From positions 1 to 64,000 of IMG/VR virus record IMGVR_UViG_3300028774_000007: 64,000 nt of DNA; one strand, written 5' to 3'. Position 1 is the stretch's first letter; every line of letters starts with the position of its first letter. This stretch comes from a virus. Shown in pieces: positions 28,495-38,570 of the stretch. The position numbers were made by a program, and so were the translations under genes. The notes beneath the pieces were generated by a model. That model was not told the DNA's origin. It did no database searches and worked only from the letters and a program-made list of their open reading frames with translations.

Positions 28495-30257
28495 TGCCAA
28501 CGATTACAATAAAGAGATTAAAAAAGGAAAATAAAACTCAACAACAAATTTATGCAGAGAACTTTGAAGAATGGGTAGGTTATTGGAGAAGTAATCCACA
28601 TAGATTTATTACTGATTATTTAGGATTAGAATTACATGATTTTCAAAAGGTATTGATATACCAAATGAATAAATATCCTAACTTTATTTTTATTGCAAGT
28701 CGTGGATTAGCTAAATCAACTATAACGCTTCTATTTGCAGTTCAACGTGCAATTCTTTATCCTAACCAAAAAATATTGGTTGTATGTCCTGTTAAAAGTC
28801 AGTCTACTAGATTTATAAAAAAGATACTAGACTTTTCAAGAGATAGTAAAAATCTAAGTAATGAGATAGAAAAAGACGGTGTAAAAACTGGACAAAATGA
28901 AAGCAGTATTACTTTTAAGAACGGTTCTGTTATTGCTACCGCACCTTATAGTGAAAACTCATTAGGTATTCGTTGCCATATATTAATTGTTGATGAATTT
29001 GTAAGAACAGAAAAAGAAGTTTTAACTAGAGTATTCGTACCAATGTTAACATCTCCTAGATGCCCACCATACAGAAGTTTAACTGCAAAAGAGAAAAATG
29101 CATTGCCATCAGAAGAACAAAGACAATTGTATTTAAGTTCTATACGTGGAGCAGAAGAATGGTCTTATAAATATTTTGAACAATTTGTGCAATATATGTT
29201 AGATGGTAACATGGATTATTCTACTGTTGCTTTACCTTATCACTTTGGTGTAAAGAATAAGTTTATTACTCGTAAAATTGTAGAACAAAGTTTTAGAGAA
29301 AATCAAGAATCATTAGAAATACTAAAAGCTGAATATTTAGGTATTCCAGAACGAGGTAATGGTGATTCATACTTTAAATATACTGTAATGGATAAAGTAA
29401 GAACAAATACTAAAGCGCTATATGCTATGAGTAATGAAGAGTTCGTAGATTTCAAAGAAGATAAGACTAAATGGCAGTTCTATCAAGAAAAGTTACCAAA
29501 TGAAATTCGTCTTTTATGTATGGATGTCGCGCTGATAGAATCAGCAAAAAACGATAATACCGCTTACTGGATTATAAGACTAATTCCAAGTGATGGTAAG
29601 TATAAGAAAATTGTAGCGTATGGTGAAAGCCTACATGGTATTAACTCACTTATTCAAGCTAGACGTTCTAAACAATTGTTCTATGAATTAGATTGTGACT
29701 ATTTTGTTATCGATACACAGGGAAATGGTGTTGGTGTATTCGATGCTTGTACTACAGAAACTTATGATGAAGAACGTGGTGAAAATTATCCTGCATGGAC
29801 AGTTGTTAACTATGACGATGTAAAAATGGTCAATAGAACTATTAGCCAAAATGCAGTACCATTGATTTATAGTGTTAAAACACCACCACAATTAAAACAT
29901 GAAATGTTTATTAATATGAAAAATTTGTTTACATCAGAAGAAGTTTCACTATTAGTGGAATCACAAGAAGCTGTAGAATATCTTAATAAATATTTTAAAT
30001 ATTATAAAATAGAAGATTCTAATTTAAGAATTAGACTTTTAGATTCTTATGTTCAAACTAATATGTTAATTAATGAAGCAATAAATTTAGACCAAGTAGC
30101 AGGTGGTTATATCAATTTAAAAGAGAAATCTGGTAGACGTAAAGATAGAGTTATGTCTTTAGCTTACGGATTATACTATGCAAAACTTTTAGAAGATAAC
30201 CATTTTAGCAATAATAATAGCGATTATGGTTTGCTAGACTACATACAATACGGATAA
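28494..30257 (+). CDS. terL: Terminase large subunit
   Basis: 587 residues. The ATPase domain has a Walker A-like ASRGLAKST (68-76) and Walker B ILIVDE (163-168); the RNase H-like nuclease has MDVAL (D344), FVIDTQG (D407) and a late aspartate in KDRVMSLAYG. Order and spacing fit phage large terminases that pump DNA into the prohead and cut it. Neighbours are a putative small subunit upstream and the portal downstream. Confidence 0.95.
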   Translation: MPTITIKRLKKENKTQQQIYAENFEEWVGYWRSNPHRFITDYLGLELHDFQKVLIYQMNKYPNFIFIASRGLAKSTITLLFAVQRAILYPNQKILVVCPVKSQSTRFIKKILDFSRDSKNLSNEIEKDGVKTGQNESSITFKNGSVIATAPYSENSLGIRCHILIVDEFVRTEKEVLTRVFVPMLTSPRCPPYRSLTAKEKNALPSEEQRQLYLSSIRGAEEWSYKYFEQFVQYMLDGNMDYSTVALPYHFGVKNKFITRKIVEQSFRENQESLEILKAEYLGIPERGNGDSYFKYTVMDKVRTNTKALYAMSNEEFVDFKEDKTKWQFYQEKLPNEIRLLCMDVALIESAKNDNTAYWIIRLIPSDGKYKKIVAYGESLHGINSLIQARRSKQLFYELDCDYFVIDTQGNGVGVFDACTTETYDEERGENYPAWTVVNYDDVKMVNRTISQNAVPLIYSVKTPPQLKHEMFINMKNLFTSEEVSLLVESQEAVEYLNKYFKYYKIEDSNLRIRLLDSYVQTNMLINEAINLDQVAGGYINLKEKSGRRKDRVMSLAYGLYYAKLLEDNHFSNNNSDYGLLDYIQYG

Positions 30258-30278
30258 AAGTAAGAAAGGAGAGATAAT

Positions 30279-31883
30279 TTGGCTGACAACGATGGAAAAC
30301 TAACAGAGGGCGAAGTAAACCAAGTTTTAAACGCTTGGGATTTTCTTAGCTTTTCAAACGAATATAATAATCAATTCCGTAATACATATTTCACACCAGA
30401 CACGGTGAATAGACAATTACAAAATATTAATATGAACCCCGTCGAAGGAACTATGGAAGGGATTGAAAGAGCATTAAGAGCGCCTAAAGATAGCGAAACT
30501 ATATTAAGAAATTATAGTACAAATTTTGAAGTTCAAAATATGTTTTATAAAAGATTAATTAGATACTTTGCTGATATAGCTTGTTTTAATTTAACATTTG
30601 ATTGTACAAACATAACCAAAGATGAAGAATTTAACTCTCCTGCTTTTAAGAAAGATTTAAAAATCTTAGATGATTTTTGTAGTCACTTTAACTTTAAAGA
30701 AGAGTTTCAAAAAGCAATGAAACAAATGCTAAGACAAGGAATCTATTATACTATACTTAGGGACGAGGGAAGTAAATATACACTTCAAGAACTTCCACCA
30801 GATTTTTGTAAGATTACTGGAAGACACGATTCTGGATTGTTATTTGACTTCAACTTCAACTGGTTTATTGGTAATTACGGTGTAGACATAAATATGTACC
30901 CTAAAGTTTTTAAAAGAATGTATAGGGAAACATTTAAGAATGTTTCTACAGAGTATGAACCATCTGGTAACGTTGATTCAAGGAATAGCACGTTTATTTA
31001 TTGGCATCAATGTTCCCCAAAAGATAAGTTTTGGGCTTTTAAAATATCACCAGAAATAGCTACCTTAACCCCATATTTCGCCGCATTATTTCCAGAAATA
31101 TCTATCCAACCAACCGTAAGGAAACTTCAAGAGGATAAATATTTTATTGAAGCTTCTAAGTTATTAGTTGGTATTATAGGAATGAATAAAGATAAAAAAT
31201 CTGGTGCTGTTGCGAATCAAATTAATATCACACCAGATATTTTAGGTAAATTCTTAGGTGTAGCTAGACAAGGTTTAGCTAAACAAATTGGATTAACCGC
31301 ATTACCTATGGATGATATTAAACCAGTAGAATTTACTGTTTCTGAAAGAAATATGCTATCAGAGTATGTAGATAATATCTCTGCTCAAAGTGTTGCATCT
31401 TCTGAACCATTAATTAGTACTGATAGACTAAATGTACACCAATCTAAATTAGCTAGTGCAATAGATAATGCTTTTATTAAATCTATATATCCACTATTTG
31501 AAGATTTTGTTGATTATTTTGTTAACGCAAATACAAAGAAATACAAATTTAAAGTTAAATTTAGTGATATAGATATACCAGATGATGTTAAAGAAAGACA
31601 AGATAAATTTAAGAATTTAGCAACTATGGGTATTGTTGATTTTCAACAAGTCTCAAGAATTTGTGATATGAATCCATTCGAACTTAATAGACATTTATCT
31701 TTATCTAAATCTATGGGATTTGATAAGAAGCTAATTCCTTTGATGAGTTTAAATAATCAAACTGCCGAATCACAGAAAGTTGACCCTACAAAAAAAACAC
31801 AGGGTAGACAGTCTAAAGAAGATACTGACAATGAAGATACTTTAAATAGTCAAGCGCGTGGAACTAGCGAGTTAAAAGAGTAA
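30279..31883 (+). CDS. Portal protein
   Basis: 534 residues, TTG start behind AGAAAGGAGAG. Typical position right after the terminase. It has a long helical domain with clip/stem-like segments and an acidic, glutamine-rich tail (DTDNEDTLNSQ). It forms the dodecameric DNA channel at the capsid vertex. Assigned mainly by position and size; no single diagnostic motif. Confidence 0.82.
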   Translation: MADNDGKLTEGEVNQVLNAWDFLSFSNEYNNQFRNTYFTPDTVNRQLQNINMNPVEGTMEGIERALRAPKDSETILRNYSTNFEVQNMFYKRLIRYFADIACFNLTFDCTNITKDEEFNSPAFKKDLKILDDFCSHFNFKEEFQKAMKQMLRQGIYYTILRDEGSKYTLQELPPDFCKITGRHDSGLLFDFNFNWFIGNYGVDINMYPKVFKRMYRETFKNVSTEYEPSGNVDSRNSTFIYWHQCSPKDKFWAFKISPEIATLTPYFAALFPEISIQPTVRKLQEDKYFIEASKLLVGIIGMNKDKKSGAVANQINITPDILGKFLGVARQGLAKQIGLTALPMDDIKPVEFTVSERNMLSEYVDNISAQSVASSEPLISTDRLNVHQSKLASAIDNAFIKSIYPLFEDFVDYFVNANTKKYKFKVKFSDIDIPDDVKERQDKFKNLATMGIVDFQQVSRICDMNPFELNRHLSLSKSMGFDKKLIPLMSLNNQTAESQKVDPTKKTQGRQSKEDTDNEDTLNSQARGTSELKE

Positions 31884-31916
31884 TGTACATTGACAAAGGA
31901 ACTGGGGTGTAATACC

Positions 31917-32090
31917 ATGTTTATTCTTAATCCTAAAATAGTAAATGAAGATAAACTATACCGTTGTAAAAAAGAAGAATCTACAATGTTATTAAAAAAT
32001 GGTTTTTCATTATTTAGTATTGAAAAAGGAGATTATATATATTATAAGACACAAGAATTAATACAATTTTTAAATTTAGGGGGTGAGTAA
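31917..32090 (+). CDS. 57-residue protein between portal and protease-scaffold
   Basis: ATG 31917 is preceded by GGGGTG at normal spacing; a longer reading from 31890 lacks a ribosome site. It is a small, basic-to-neutral protein with one cysteine (RCKKEE) and an aromatic C-terminal half. Such small genes after portals are frequent and unnamed. Confidence 0.6.
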   Translation: MFILNPKIVNEDKLYRCKKEESTMLLKNGFSLFSIEKGDYIYYKTQELIQFLNLGGE

Positions 32091-32091
32091 A

Positions 32092-33399
32092 ATGAACAAG
32101 TATTCTATTAATTTTTCAGTTGATAAAATTGAATTATTAGGAGATGCAAAAAGTAGTAGATTTCAGAAAGCTAAAATATATGCTTTTGCTGATGGTAAAA
32201 ATGCTCATACTTTAGATATTGAGAATGATGTGTTAAATAAGTGTGCTGATACAATTTATGACATTCCGATTCTATATAAATATAATAAATACATAGGTGA
32301 TTTTGAAGGTCATGAATCAGATGAAGTCCCATGTGGGTTTATTAAAGAAGAAGAATCTAATCCAGTTGTGTTTAGTAAAGTACCAGACGGCAGAACTTTT
32401 ATTACAATAATGGGAACTATTTGGAAGAAATATAGTGCTGATGTACTAAGAGTATTCAATGAAGATGGTAATAAAAAGGCTGTAAGTGTAGAAATGAGTG
32501 TTACTGATTCAGAAGAAATTGAAGACAAATTAAGGGTTAAAGAGTTTGTATTAGAGGGTGTTACTCTCTTAGGAGATTATATAAATCCCGCGGTTAAAGG
32601 CGCTAATATCCAATTGGAGTTTTCAGAGGATAAAAAAGCCTACCTTAATGAAGTAGGCACTTCTGATGATTTAATAAATAATAATGAAGGTGCAGGTGAG
32701 TTGAAATTGACTAAAGAAGAGTTAGAATTTGCTGAAAAAGAAAAGGCAAACGAAGCTGAAAAAGCTAAAATAGCTAAAGAAGAAGAAGACAAAAAGGCAA
32801 AAATGAGCGCAGACGAAGCTGAAAGTAAGGCAGAAAAAGCTAAGGAGTTAGCAGATAAAGATGCAGAAGCTAAAGAAGCAGAAGCTAAAAAAGCAAAGAT
32901 GAGCGAAGATGCTGAAATGAGTGCTAAAGCTGATAAAGCTAAAGCCGATAAAGAAGCCGCTGATAAAGCTAAAGCTGATAAAGAAAAAGAAGACAAAGAA
33001 GCTAAAATGAGCGCAGATGAAAAGTTCGAAGCTATGTCAGCAGAGAACGCTAAACTAAAAGAAGAAAATAAAGCTTATATGTGTCAAATTGAAACTATGT
33101 CTGATTATGCAGACTTAAAGAAATTTCAAGTAGATGCAGAAGAGAAATTAAAACAAGAGAAAGAGATGTCTGCAATCACTAAAGTAATGTCAGATATTGA
33201 AAATCGTGGAATCACTATGAGTGAATCCGAAAAGACTGAAATGCAGTCTAAAATTAAGGAATTTTCCTCTATTGAATCTTGGAGCAATTATGTAAAAGCA
33301 CAGGTATTTGATAGGGCTGAAAATATAGATGGTATCGTAAAGATAGGTCTCCCATTCGAATCTCAAAGAAAAACAAATAGTATTTGGGATACAATATAA
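32092..33399 (+). CDS. Capsid maturation protease-scaffold fusion
   Basis: 435 residues from ATG 32092 behind AGGGGGTG. Residues 1-185 form a beta-rich domain resembling XkdF/prohead protease proteins (VPCGFIKEE, SVEMSVTDSEEIED, FVLEGVTLLG). Residues 210-330 are an extreme Lys/Ala/Glu coiled coil with many AEKAK/KADKA repeats, as in scaffolds; the end is helical. Repeated KMS/EMS words may be processing sites. Upstream of the capsid genes, as expected. Confidence 0.8.
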   Translation: MNKYSINFSVDKIELLGDAKSSRFQKAKIYAFADGKNAHTLDIENDVLNKCADTIYDIPILYKYNKYIGDFEGHESDEVPCGFIKEEESNPVVFSKVPDGRTFITIMGTIWKKYSADVLRVFNEDGNKKAVSVEMSVTDSEEIEDKLRVKEFVLEGVTLLGDYINPAVKGANIQLEFSEDKKAYLNEVGTSDDLINNNEGAGELKLTKEELEFAEKEKANEAEKAKIAKEEEDKKAKMSADEAESKAEKAKELADKDAEAKEAEAKKAKMSEDAEMSAKADKAKADKEAADKAKADKEKEDKEAKMSADEKFEAMSAENAKLKEENKAYMCQIETMSDYADLKKFQVDAEEKLKQEKEMSAITKVMSDIENRGITMSESEKTEMQSKIKEFSSIESWSNYVKAQVFDRAENIDGIVKIGLPFESQRKTNSIWDTI

Positions 33400-33429
33400 T
33401 TTTTTATTTTAGAAAGGATGAATTGAATT

Positions 33430-33966
33430 ATGGCTACAAATGTTGTTATAAAAACTCGCGTACAAGCAATGAACATCGATACATACAACAGAACTGCTGT
33501 TGCTACTTCTGATGTTGAAAACGGTTCTGTATTTAATCTTAACTCTTACTCTACAAATCTTGGAGAAGGCACAGTTTGGAATGCTACAGAAGCAGGTTCA
33601 GTATCTGCTAAAGGACTATGGATGGCTACAAGCCCAGAAGTTGTTATCACTAGAGACCTAATGGGTAGTGAATATAAAGGCTTAACACCAGACCCAAGAG
33701 CATTTATTAATTTCACTGGTCGCATGATTGATGCTACATTCCTTGCTCCACATGACATTATCGAAATGACTTGTGCTGGAATTGCTGATGTCGCAACTCT
33801 TGGTTTCCTTACACCAGCCGCAACTGGATTTAAACTTGTTGCATCTGCAACAGCAGGGACTGGTTTCACATTAAAGAAAGTTGGAACAAGTATTCTACAT
33901 ATTGGTTCAAGCAATCTAGTTAAAACTCCCGTAACTACTTACAAATTTGAAGTAGTTAACAACTAA
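33430..33966 (+). CDS. Probable head decoration/stabilisation protein
   Basis: 178 residues between scaffold and major capsid, behind AGAAAGG. Beta-rich, alanine/threonine/glycine-rich, with no cysteine except one in ATLG-region neighbours (EMTCAGIAD). Position and composition fit a head decoration or auxiliary capsid protein. Codon use includes more C-ending codons than nearby genes, as in highly expressed virion genes. Confidence 0.6.
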   Translation: MATNVVIKTRVQAMNIDTYNRTAVATSDVENGSVFNLNSYSTNLGEGTVWNATEAGSVSAKGLWMATSPEVVITRDLMGSEYKGLTPDPRAFINFTGRMIDATFLAPHDIIEMTCAGIADVATLGFLTPAATGFKLVASATAGTGFTLKKVGTSILHIGSSNLVKTPVTTYKFEVVNN

Positions 33967-33992
33967 TTTAAGAAAGGTGTTGAATAAAAATT

Positions 33993-35090
33993 ATGACTAA
34001 ACAATTATGTTTCTCTGCCAACCGTAATACAGTCGAGGTTGCATTTAGAGATTATATGAACACATATTTTTCTGAAACAGAAAAAAGAACTGGCTTCGCA
34101 TACGACAACTCAATTTCATTTGCTGATAAAGAAAAGAAAATGAATAAGTTAATGAACGCTGAAATCTATAGACTTGCTAACATTGAGTTCGCAGAAAATT
34201 CAATGGTATCAAACGAAATGTGGGGTCAACATCCTCTAATTAAGTGGGCTTCTTTTGCAGTTGCAAACTCACTAATTGATATGATTATCCCAGACGTTCT
34301 TGATAAAAGCATCGGCGCTTACACAGAACAAAGAAATGGTATGATTGGCGATAGCTTTGCTTTCGACGTTGAACCTAATGATTTGTTCTATGTATCTAAA
34401 GCTGGTAGAGACCAAAGAACAGTAGAGTTCCAAAGACAATACAACGGTCAAGTAACTGTTATGCCAGAAAATCGTGCTATTGCCGTTTCTGTTAACTTTT
34501 ACAAAGTCCTTTGTGGTCTTGATTCTCTAGCTAAGTTTGTAATGAAAGCTATCCTTAGTGTAGAAGCTCAAATTACAAAAGAAGTTTACAAAGCATTTGA
34601 TACTGCAATGGGCGACCTTCCTTCAACTCCTGTAGATGGTAATCTTAAAGTTGCAGGATTTACTAAGAAAGAAGCAGTAAGACTTGCCGCTACTGTTACA
34701 GCATATAATGGCGGTGCTAAAGCTGTATTCTTAGGTACTCCAACAGCATTAGCAAATATTCTTCCAGATGATGCAAACTACAGATACGATATCGATAGTG
34801 AATTTGTAAAAGTTGGTTATGTCAGAACTCTAGCAGGATATGACACAATGGTATTACCACAAATCGCTGATTGGTCTAATCCTTATAAATTAGCAATTGA
34901 CGACGATAGAATCTATGTAATTTCTCCTTCAAGCCAAAAACTTGTAAAGCTTTGCTATGAAGGTTCAAGCACAAATAGTACTATCGCGGCTCAACAAACT
35001 GCTAACTTAACAGAATCTACAACTATCAACAAATCATATGGTATCGCAGTTGCTACAAATGCTATTGCAGGAATTATCACACTAGCTTAA
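33993..35090 (+). CDS. Major capsid protein
   Basis: 365 residues, behind AAGAAAGG. Located directly after the protease-scaffold and decoration genes. The sequence has an HK97-fold feel: a helical N-arm (KEKKMNKLMNAEIYRLANIEF), a long central helix (LDSLAKFVMKAILSVEAQITKEV), and a C-terminal P-domain strand (DTMVLPQIADW, RIYVISPSSQKLVKL). It uses preferred codons heavily. A hairpin follows the gene. Confidence 0.85.
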   Translation: MTKQLCFSANRNTVEVAFRDYMNTYFSETEKRTGFAYDNSISFADKEKKMNKLMNAEIYRLANIEFAENSMVSNEMWGQHPLIKWASFAVANSLIDMIIPDVLDKSIGAYTEQRNGMIGDSFAFDVEPNDLFYVSKAGRDQRTVEFQRQYNGQVTVMPENRAIAVSVNFYKVLCGLDSLAKFVMKAILSVEAQITKEVYKAFDTAMGDLPSTPVDGNLKVAGFTKKEAVRLAATVTAYNGGAKAVFLGTPTALANILPDDANYRYDIDSEFVKVGYVRTLAGYDTMVLPQIADWSNPYKLAIDDDRIYVISPSSQKLVKLCYEGSSTNSTIAAQQTANLTESTTINKSYGIAVATNAIAGIITLA

Positions 35091-35138
35091 TCGTACACGT
35101 TCGTACATAATATATTTATACATAAATATTAGGATAGA

Positions 35139-35165
35139 AGGGATACCGACTTAATAGGTATCCCT
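35139..35165 (+). terminator. Hairpin after the major capsid gene (partial terminator or RNA stabiliser)
   Basis: AGGGATACC (35139-35147) pairs with GGTATCCCT (35157-35165). No T run follows, so it is more likely an mRNA-end or processing hairpin that sets high capsid expression than a strong terminator. Confidence 0.55.
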
Positions 35166-35200
35166 CTACCAATATTTGAATTGAAAGGGGATTTATTAAT

Positions 35201-35905
35201 ATGCCTAAGATTGCAAATGCCGCTTCTACAATTGTAGAAGAAAAGGTTACTAACGTTGCTGAACCAACGATTGGCAACGCAGAATATCAACAAATATTAC
35301 AAGACAATGCTGAACTAAAAGCTAAACTAGAGGTTTTAATTTCTAGTATGCAGAAATCAGATAATATAGCTAGTAAAATCGAAAGTCCTAAATTAGCAGA
35401 GGTAGAAGTCGAAAATGAAGGATTTGTAGAACCATCCGCTAATAAACAAATTAAAGTAATGTCTTTATACTACGGTTCTTTAAATTTACCAACAGAAGAA
35501 GGTGGCTCGGCAAAATTGTCCTTTAATCAATATGGACAAGTTAAGTCAGTCTCTTATTCTAAGCTAAATGATATTGTTAATACTAATAAGAAATTTGTCG
35601 ATAATGGATTGTTTTATGTTCTTGATAAAAATGCCGTATACTTCTTAGAACTTACGGAATTATATAAGACTATTTTAAACAAAGATGCTATTGATAAAAT
35701 TTGTGATTTTAGCGCTAATACTATTGAATCTATGTTAGATAATATTACTGATTCACAAAAAGAAATAATTATTCATAATATTAGTATGAGTATATATGGT
35801 GGACAGGCTGTTGACTATAATAAAGTTGATATTATTAGTAGAAAATTCGGAGTTGATATTAAAGCAAAAGCAGAAGGAATGAAAAGTTTTGATGTAAAAG
35901 CATAA
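35201..35905 (+). CDS. Hypothetical head-region protein
   Basis: 234 residues after GAAAGGGG. Residues 20-60 form a coiled coil (EYQQILQDNAELKAKLEVLISSM); the rest is mixed, with a cysteine in ICDFSAN. Located right after the major capsid gene, it is probably a head or head-completion protein. Family not recognised. Confidence 0.65.
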   Translation: MPKIANAASTIVEEKVTNVAEPTIGNAEYQQILQDNAELKAKLEVLISSMQKSDNIASKIESPKLAEVEVENEGFVEPSANKQIKVMSLYYGSLNLPTEEGGSAKLSFNQYGQVKSVSYSKLNDIVNTNKKFVDNGLFYVLDKNAVYFLELTELYKTILNKDAIDKICDFSANTIESMLDNITDSQKEIIIHNISMSIYGGQAVDYNKVDIISRKFGVDIKAKAEGMKSFDVKA

Positions 35906-35942
35906 TATTAACTTTATAATATAAAAAAGAGGGGGTGGGAGT

Positions 35943-36407
35943 ATGGAAACGGTAACTTCATTTGAGACTTTGTATAAATTATTTTTAGGGTCTATTCAAG
36001 ATTATAAAATCAAAAAGATATTTCAAGAAGATGTTGCAATTGCAGAAGATATGATGGATACATTTTTAATTAAAAGTATCCCTCGGTTCTCTTCTGATTG
36101 TATCAAGGATATTTCAAATGTAGACCTAGTTAGTAGAACATTTTTGGTGTCTTTAGATATTGATGAACTCAATATCATGGCTGATTCTATGGTTTTGACT
36201 TGGATGAATTGGTCGATAAATAATATTACACAAATGGAGATAACTCTAAATGATAACGATTATAAACATTACAGCGAAGAGCGTAATTTAAGTGGTAAGA
36301 ATAATCATAGAAATATGCTAAGAGAAATATTAGACCAAGATATTATAGTATATGGATTAAAACATACCCCTTTCAAAGAATGGGCGGCTGGAAATTATGG
36401 AGTATAA
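35943..36407 (+). CDS. Probable head-tail adaptor
   Basis: 154 residues after GAGGGGGTGGGAG. Helical, with a hydrophobic middle (LVSRTFLVSLDIDELNIMADSMVLTWMNWSI) resembling the helical bundles of head-tail connector adaptors. It overlaps the next gene by 11 bases. Assignment by position and secondary structure only. Confidence 0.5.
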   Translation: METVTSFETLYKLFLGSIQDYKIKKIFQEDVAIAEDMMDTFLIKSIPRFSSDCIKDISNVDLVSRTFLVSLDIDELNIMADSMVLTWMNWSINNITQMEITLNDNDYKHYSEERNLSGKNNHRNMLREILDQDIIVYGLKHTPFKEWAAGNYGV

Positions 36408-36720
36408 TATTAACAATATTAATATATCTGGCTCTGATGTAAATGAATACATAATTAAATTGATAAATGAAGTGTTTGCTATACTTCCTATATATGAGGA
36501 ATGTGAAATAGCTGATGATTTTAAAAGATTTCACGTATATTTAGAAAGATTAATTATGGAAACAGCAGGTGGATATTTTAATTTAGGAACTAAAGGCTAC
36601 TTAACATTAACAAACGTTTTAACAGGAGTTAATATTAGTACACAGTTAAACCATGCAAATGTCAAATCATTAACGTTTTATTGCATATCAATTCTAAATG
36701 CATTAAAGGTGATAGAATGA
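36397..36720 (+). CDS. Neck-region hypothetical protein
   Basis: 107 residues overlapping both neighbours (11 bases upstream, ATGA downstream). Helical start, then a beta-containing C-terminal half (GGYFNLGTKGYLTLTNVLTG). Fits a head-closure or connector component by position. Not recognised by sequence. Confidence 0.5.
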   Translation: MEYNINNINISGSDVNEYIIKLINEVFAILPIYEECEIADDFKRFHVYLERLIMETAGGYFNLGTKGYLTLTNVLTGVNISTQLNHANVKSLTFYCISILNALKVIE

Positions 36721-37964
36721 GTTATTATGATACCTTTTTATCAGTTAATAAATCTCCAAAAGAGTTTTATTTAAACCAAATACAAGAATTAGTAAATGGA
36801 CAATTTGATAATGCTTCAACAGTTCAAAGTGATGTTGAGGAAGAAATTGAGTTTGGTACTTTAAGTTTTGTTCCATGTGAAAGTAGAATTACCAGTCTAA
36901 TTGATGTAAAAACTGGTAAAAAGAACAATGATGATTTTAAAAAAATTCTATTTAGAGATGTTACACACCAACCACCATTAGGTACAAGATACAGATTTGA
37001 AGATAATATTTGGATTGCTTATGCAACTGATAATATAAAAAGTGCTACATCAAGCGCTTATTTACAAAGATGTAATTGTACAATGAACTCACAGGATAAG
37101 TACGGTAATATTCACGAAGAGCCATGCTATGTAGATTATAATCTGATGGAAACACAATTATTAACTAATATACAATTGGATGTTCCAGCAGGAAGAATCG
37201 AAGTAAAATGTCAATTGAACAAATATACAAAAGATGTTGATGTTAATGCAAGGTTTATTTTTGGGGATGACGTTTATAAACTAAGAAGCAGAAGTAAGCC
37301 AAATAGACTAAATACTTTTGATAAAGATTCAGTCACATTTTTATCATTTTATGCTAATTATGACAATAAAGCAGAAGATGATAATTTTGATTTAACAGTT
37401 GCAAATTACAAGACATATAATTATGTGATATCTTGCCAATCTAATATTAAGAATACGATTGGGGCTAAAGATACATTAAAATCAACTGTTTATTTAGATG
37501 GTATAGAAATTGAAGAAGATGTATTATGGTATTCATCTGATGCTAGTATCATTGAAATTAATGAAGTTACTGGCGAATATACGTTAGTTGGTTTAGGTAT
37601 TTGTAATGTTACATGTAAGCTTAAAAATAATATCATTTTTAACACTTCTATAAAAGTAGAGGTTGTTGATGTTATCATTGATAGTTACCATGATGCCATA
37701 TTACCTAATATTACATATGTTAAGTTGAATCAGAAACAAACTTATGAAGTTTTTGAATATAACAATGGTATCCCAACGGACACTACGTTTACAATTAATT
37801 CATACGATGTTCCAGATAAAAATTATCATATTGATACCACATTAAACGGGTTCTCAATAACTAATTTAAAATCTACAAAAGATGTATTACTAAGAATAGT
37901 ATGTAAAAATAATAGGACTTCTGAACTTAATACACTTTTAATCGAGTTAGGGGGATTGTTTTAA
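36717..37964 (+). CDS. Neck/head protein with C-terminal Ig-like domain
   Basis: 415 residues from ATG 36717, chosen because it overlaps the preceding stop (ATGA); an earlier ATG lies inside that gene. The N-terminal 220 residues are mixed alpha/beta. Residues about 235-320 match bacterial Ig-like group 2 (CQSNIKNTIGAKDTLKSTVYLDG, WYSSDASIIEINEVTGEYTLVGLG), a domain that decorates phage virions and may bind carbohydrate. A further beta domain ends the protein. Confidence 0.7.
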   Translation: MSYYDTFLSVNKSPKEFYLNQIQELVNGQFDNASTVQSDVEEEIEFGTLSFVPCESRITSLIDVKTGKKNNDDFKKILFRDVTHQPPLGTRYRFEDNIWIAYATDNIKSATSSAYLQRCNCTMNSQDKYGNIHEEPCYVDYNLMETQLLTNIQLDVPAGRIEVKCQLNKYTKDVDVNARFIFGDDVYKLRSRSKPNRLNTFDKDSVTFLSFYANYDNKAEDDNFDLTVANYKTYNYVISCQSNIKNTIGAKDTLKSTVYLDGIEIEEDVLWYSSDASIIEINEVTGEYTLVGLGICNVTCKLKNNIIFNTSIKVEVVDVIIDSYHDAILPNITYVKLNQKQTYEVFEYNNGIPTDTTFTINSYDVPDKNYHIDTTLNGFSITNLKSTKDVLLRIVCKNNRTSELNTLLIELGGLF

Positions 37965-38560
37965 TGGCTTATTATGCAGAACTTGGTGATATTATTAATA
38001 ATGTCATTGCAGAAAAATTGCTAAGAAATCAAACAATATGTAAAGCTTTAAAATATTATCCTACTGAAAACTCTATTGATTATAACCCTTTAACTCAACC
38101 AGACATTTCTGACACAAGGTCTCTTCTTATGGATAAAATTTTTCCATTACCAAAGATGCCAAATTCAGATACAGAAAAACATGGATATGTTACCGTCACT
38201 TTAACTGGTGGAGATTCCGCTTATGATAATCAAGGATATCGTTATGTTAATTTAGTATTTGATATTATTTTTCATCTTGATACTTGGTGTACACAAGCAG
38301 GATATAGACCATATCTAATTGCAGAAGAATTAGACAAAATGTTTAATAACCAACAAACCGATTTACCAATAGCAAATAGACCGCTTGATTTAGGATTTAA
38401 ACAAAGAGACTATTCTAACTATTTTTATGGTTTACAATTAGTGTATCAACTTAGTTTAGATAGTAATGTGGGTTGTGGGACTACCCCTGTGGCATCACAA
38501 GTAGATATTACAATGAATCAAAGACCTAGTTTTTTACCAAAGAATCTAAATCTTAGATAG
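37964..38560 (+). CDS. Probable tail terminator/completion protein
   Basis: 198 residues, its ATG overlapping the previous stop by one base. Central beta strands (HGYVTVTLTGGDSAYDNQGYRYVNLVFDIIFHLDTW) and helices resemble tail terminator (gpU/gp17-like) folds. Positioned between neck and tail tube genes as expected. Moderate confidence. Confidence 0.55.
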   Translation: MAYYAELGDIINNVIAEKLLRNQTICKALKYYPTENSIDYNPLTQPDISDTRSLLMDKIFPLPKMPNSDTEKHGYVTVTLTGGDSAYDNQGYRYVNLVFDIIFHLDTWCTQAGYRPYLIAEELDKMFNNQQTDLPIANRPLDLGFKQRDYSNYFYGLQLVYQLSLDSNVGCGTTPVASQVDITMNQRPSFLPKNLNLR

Positions 38561-38570
38561 GGGTGATGTT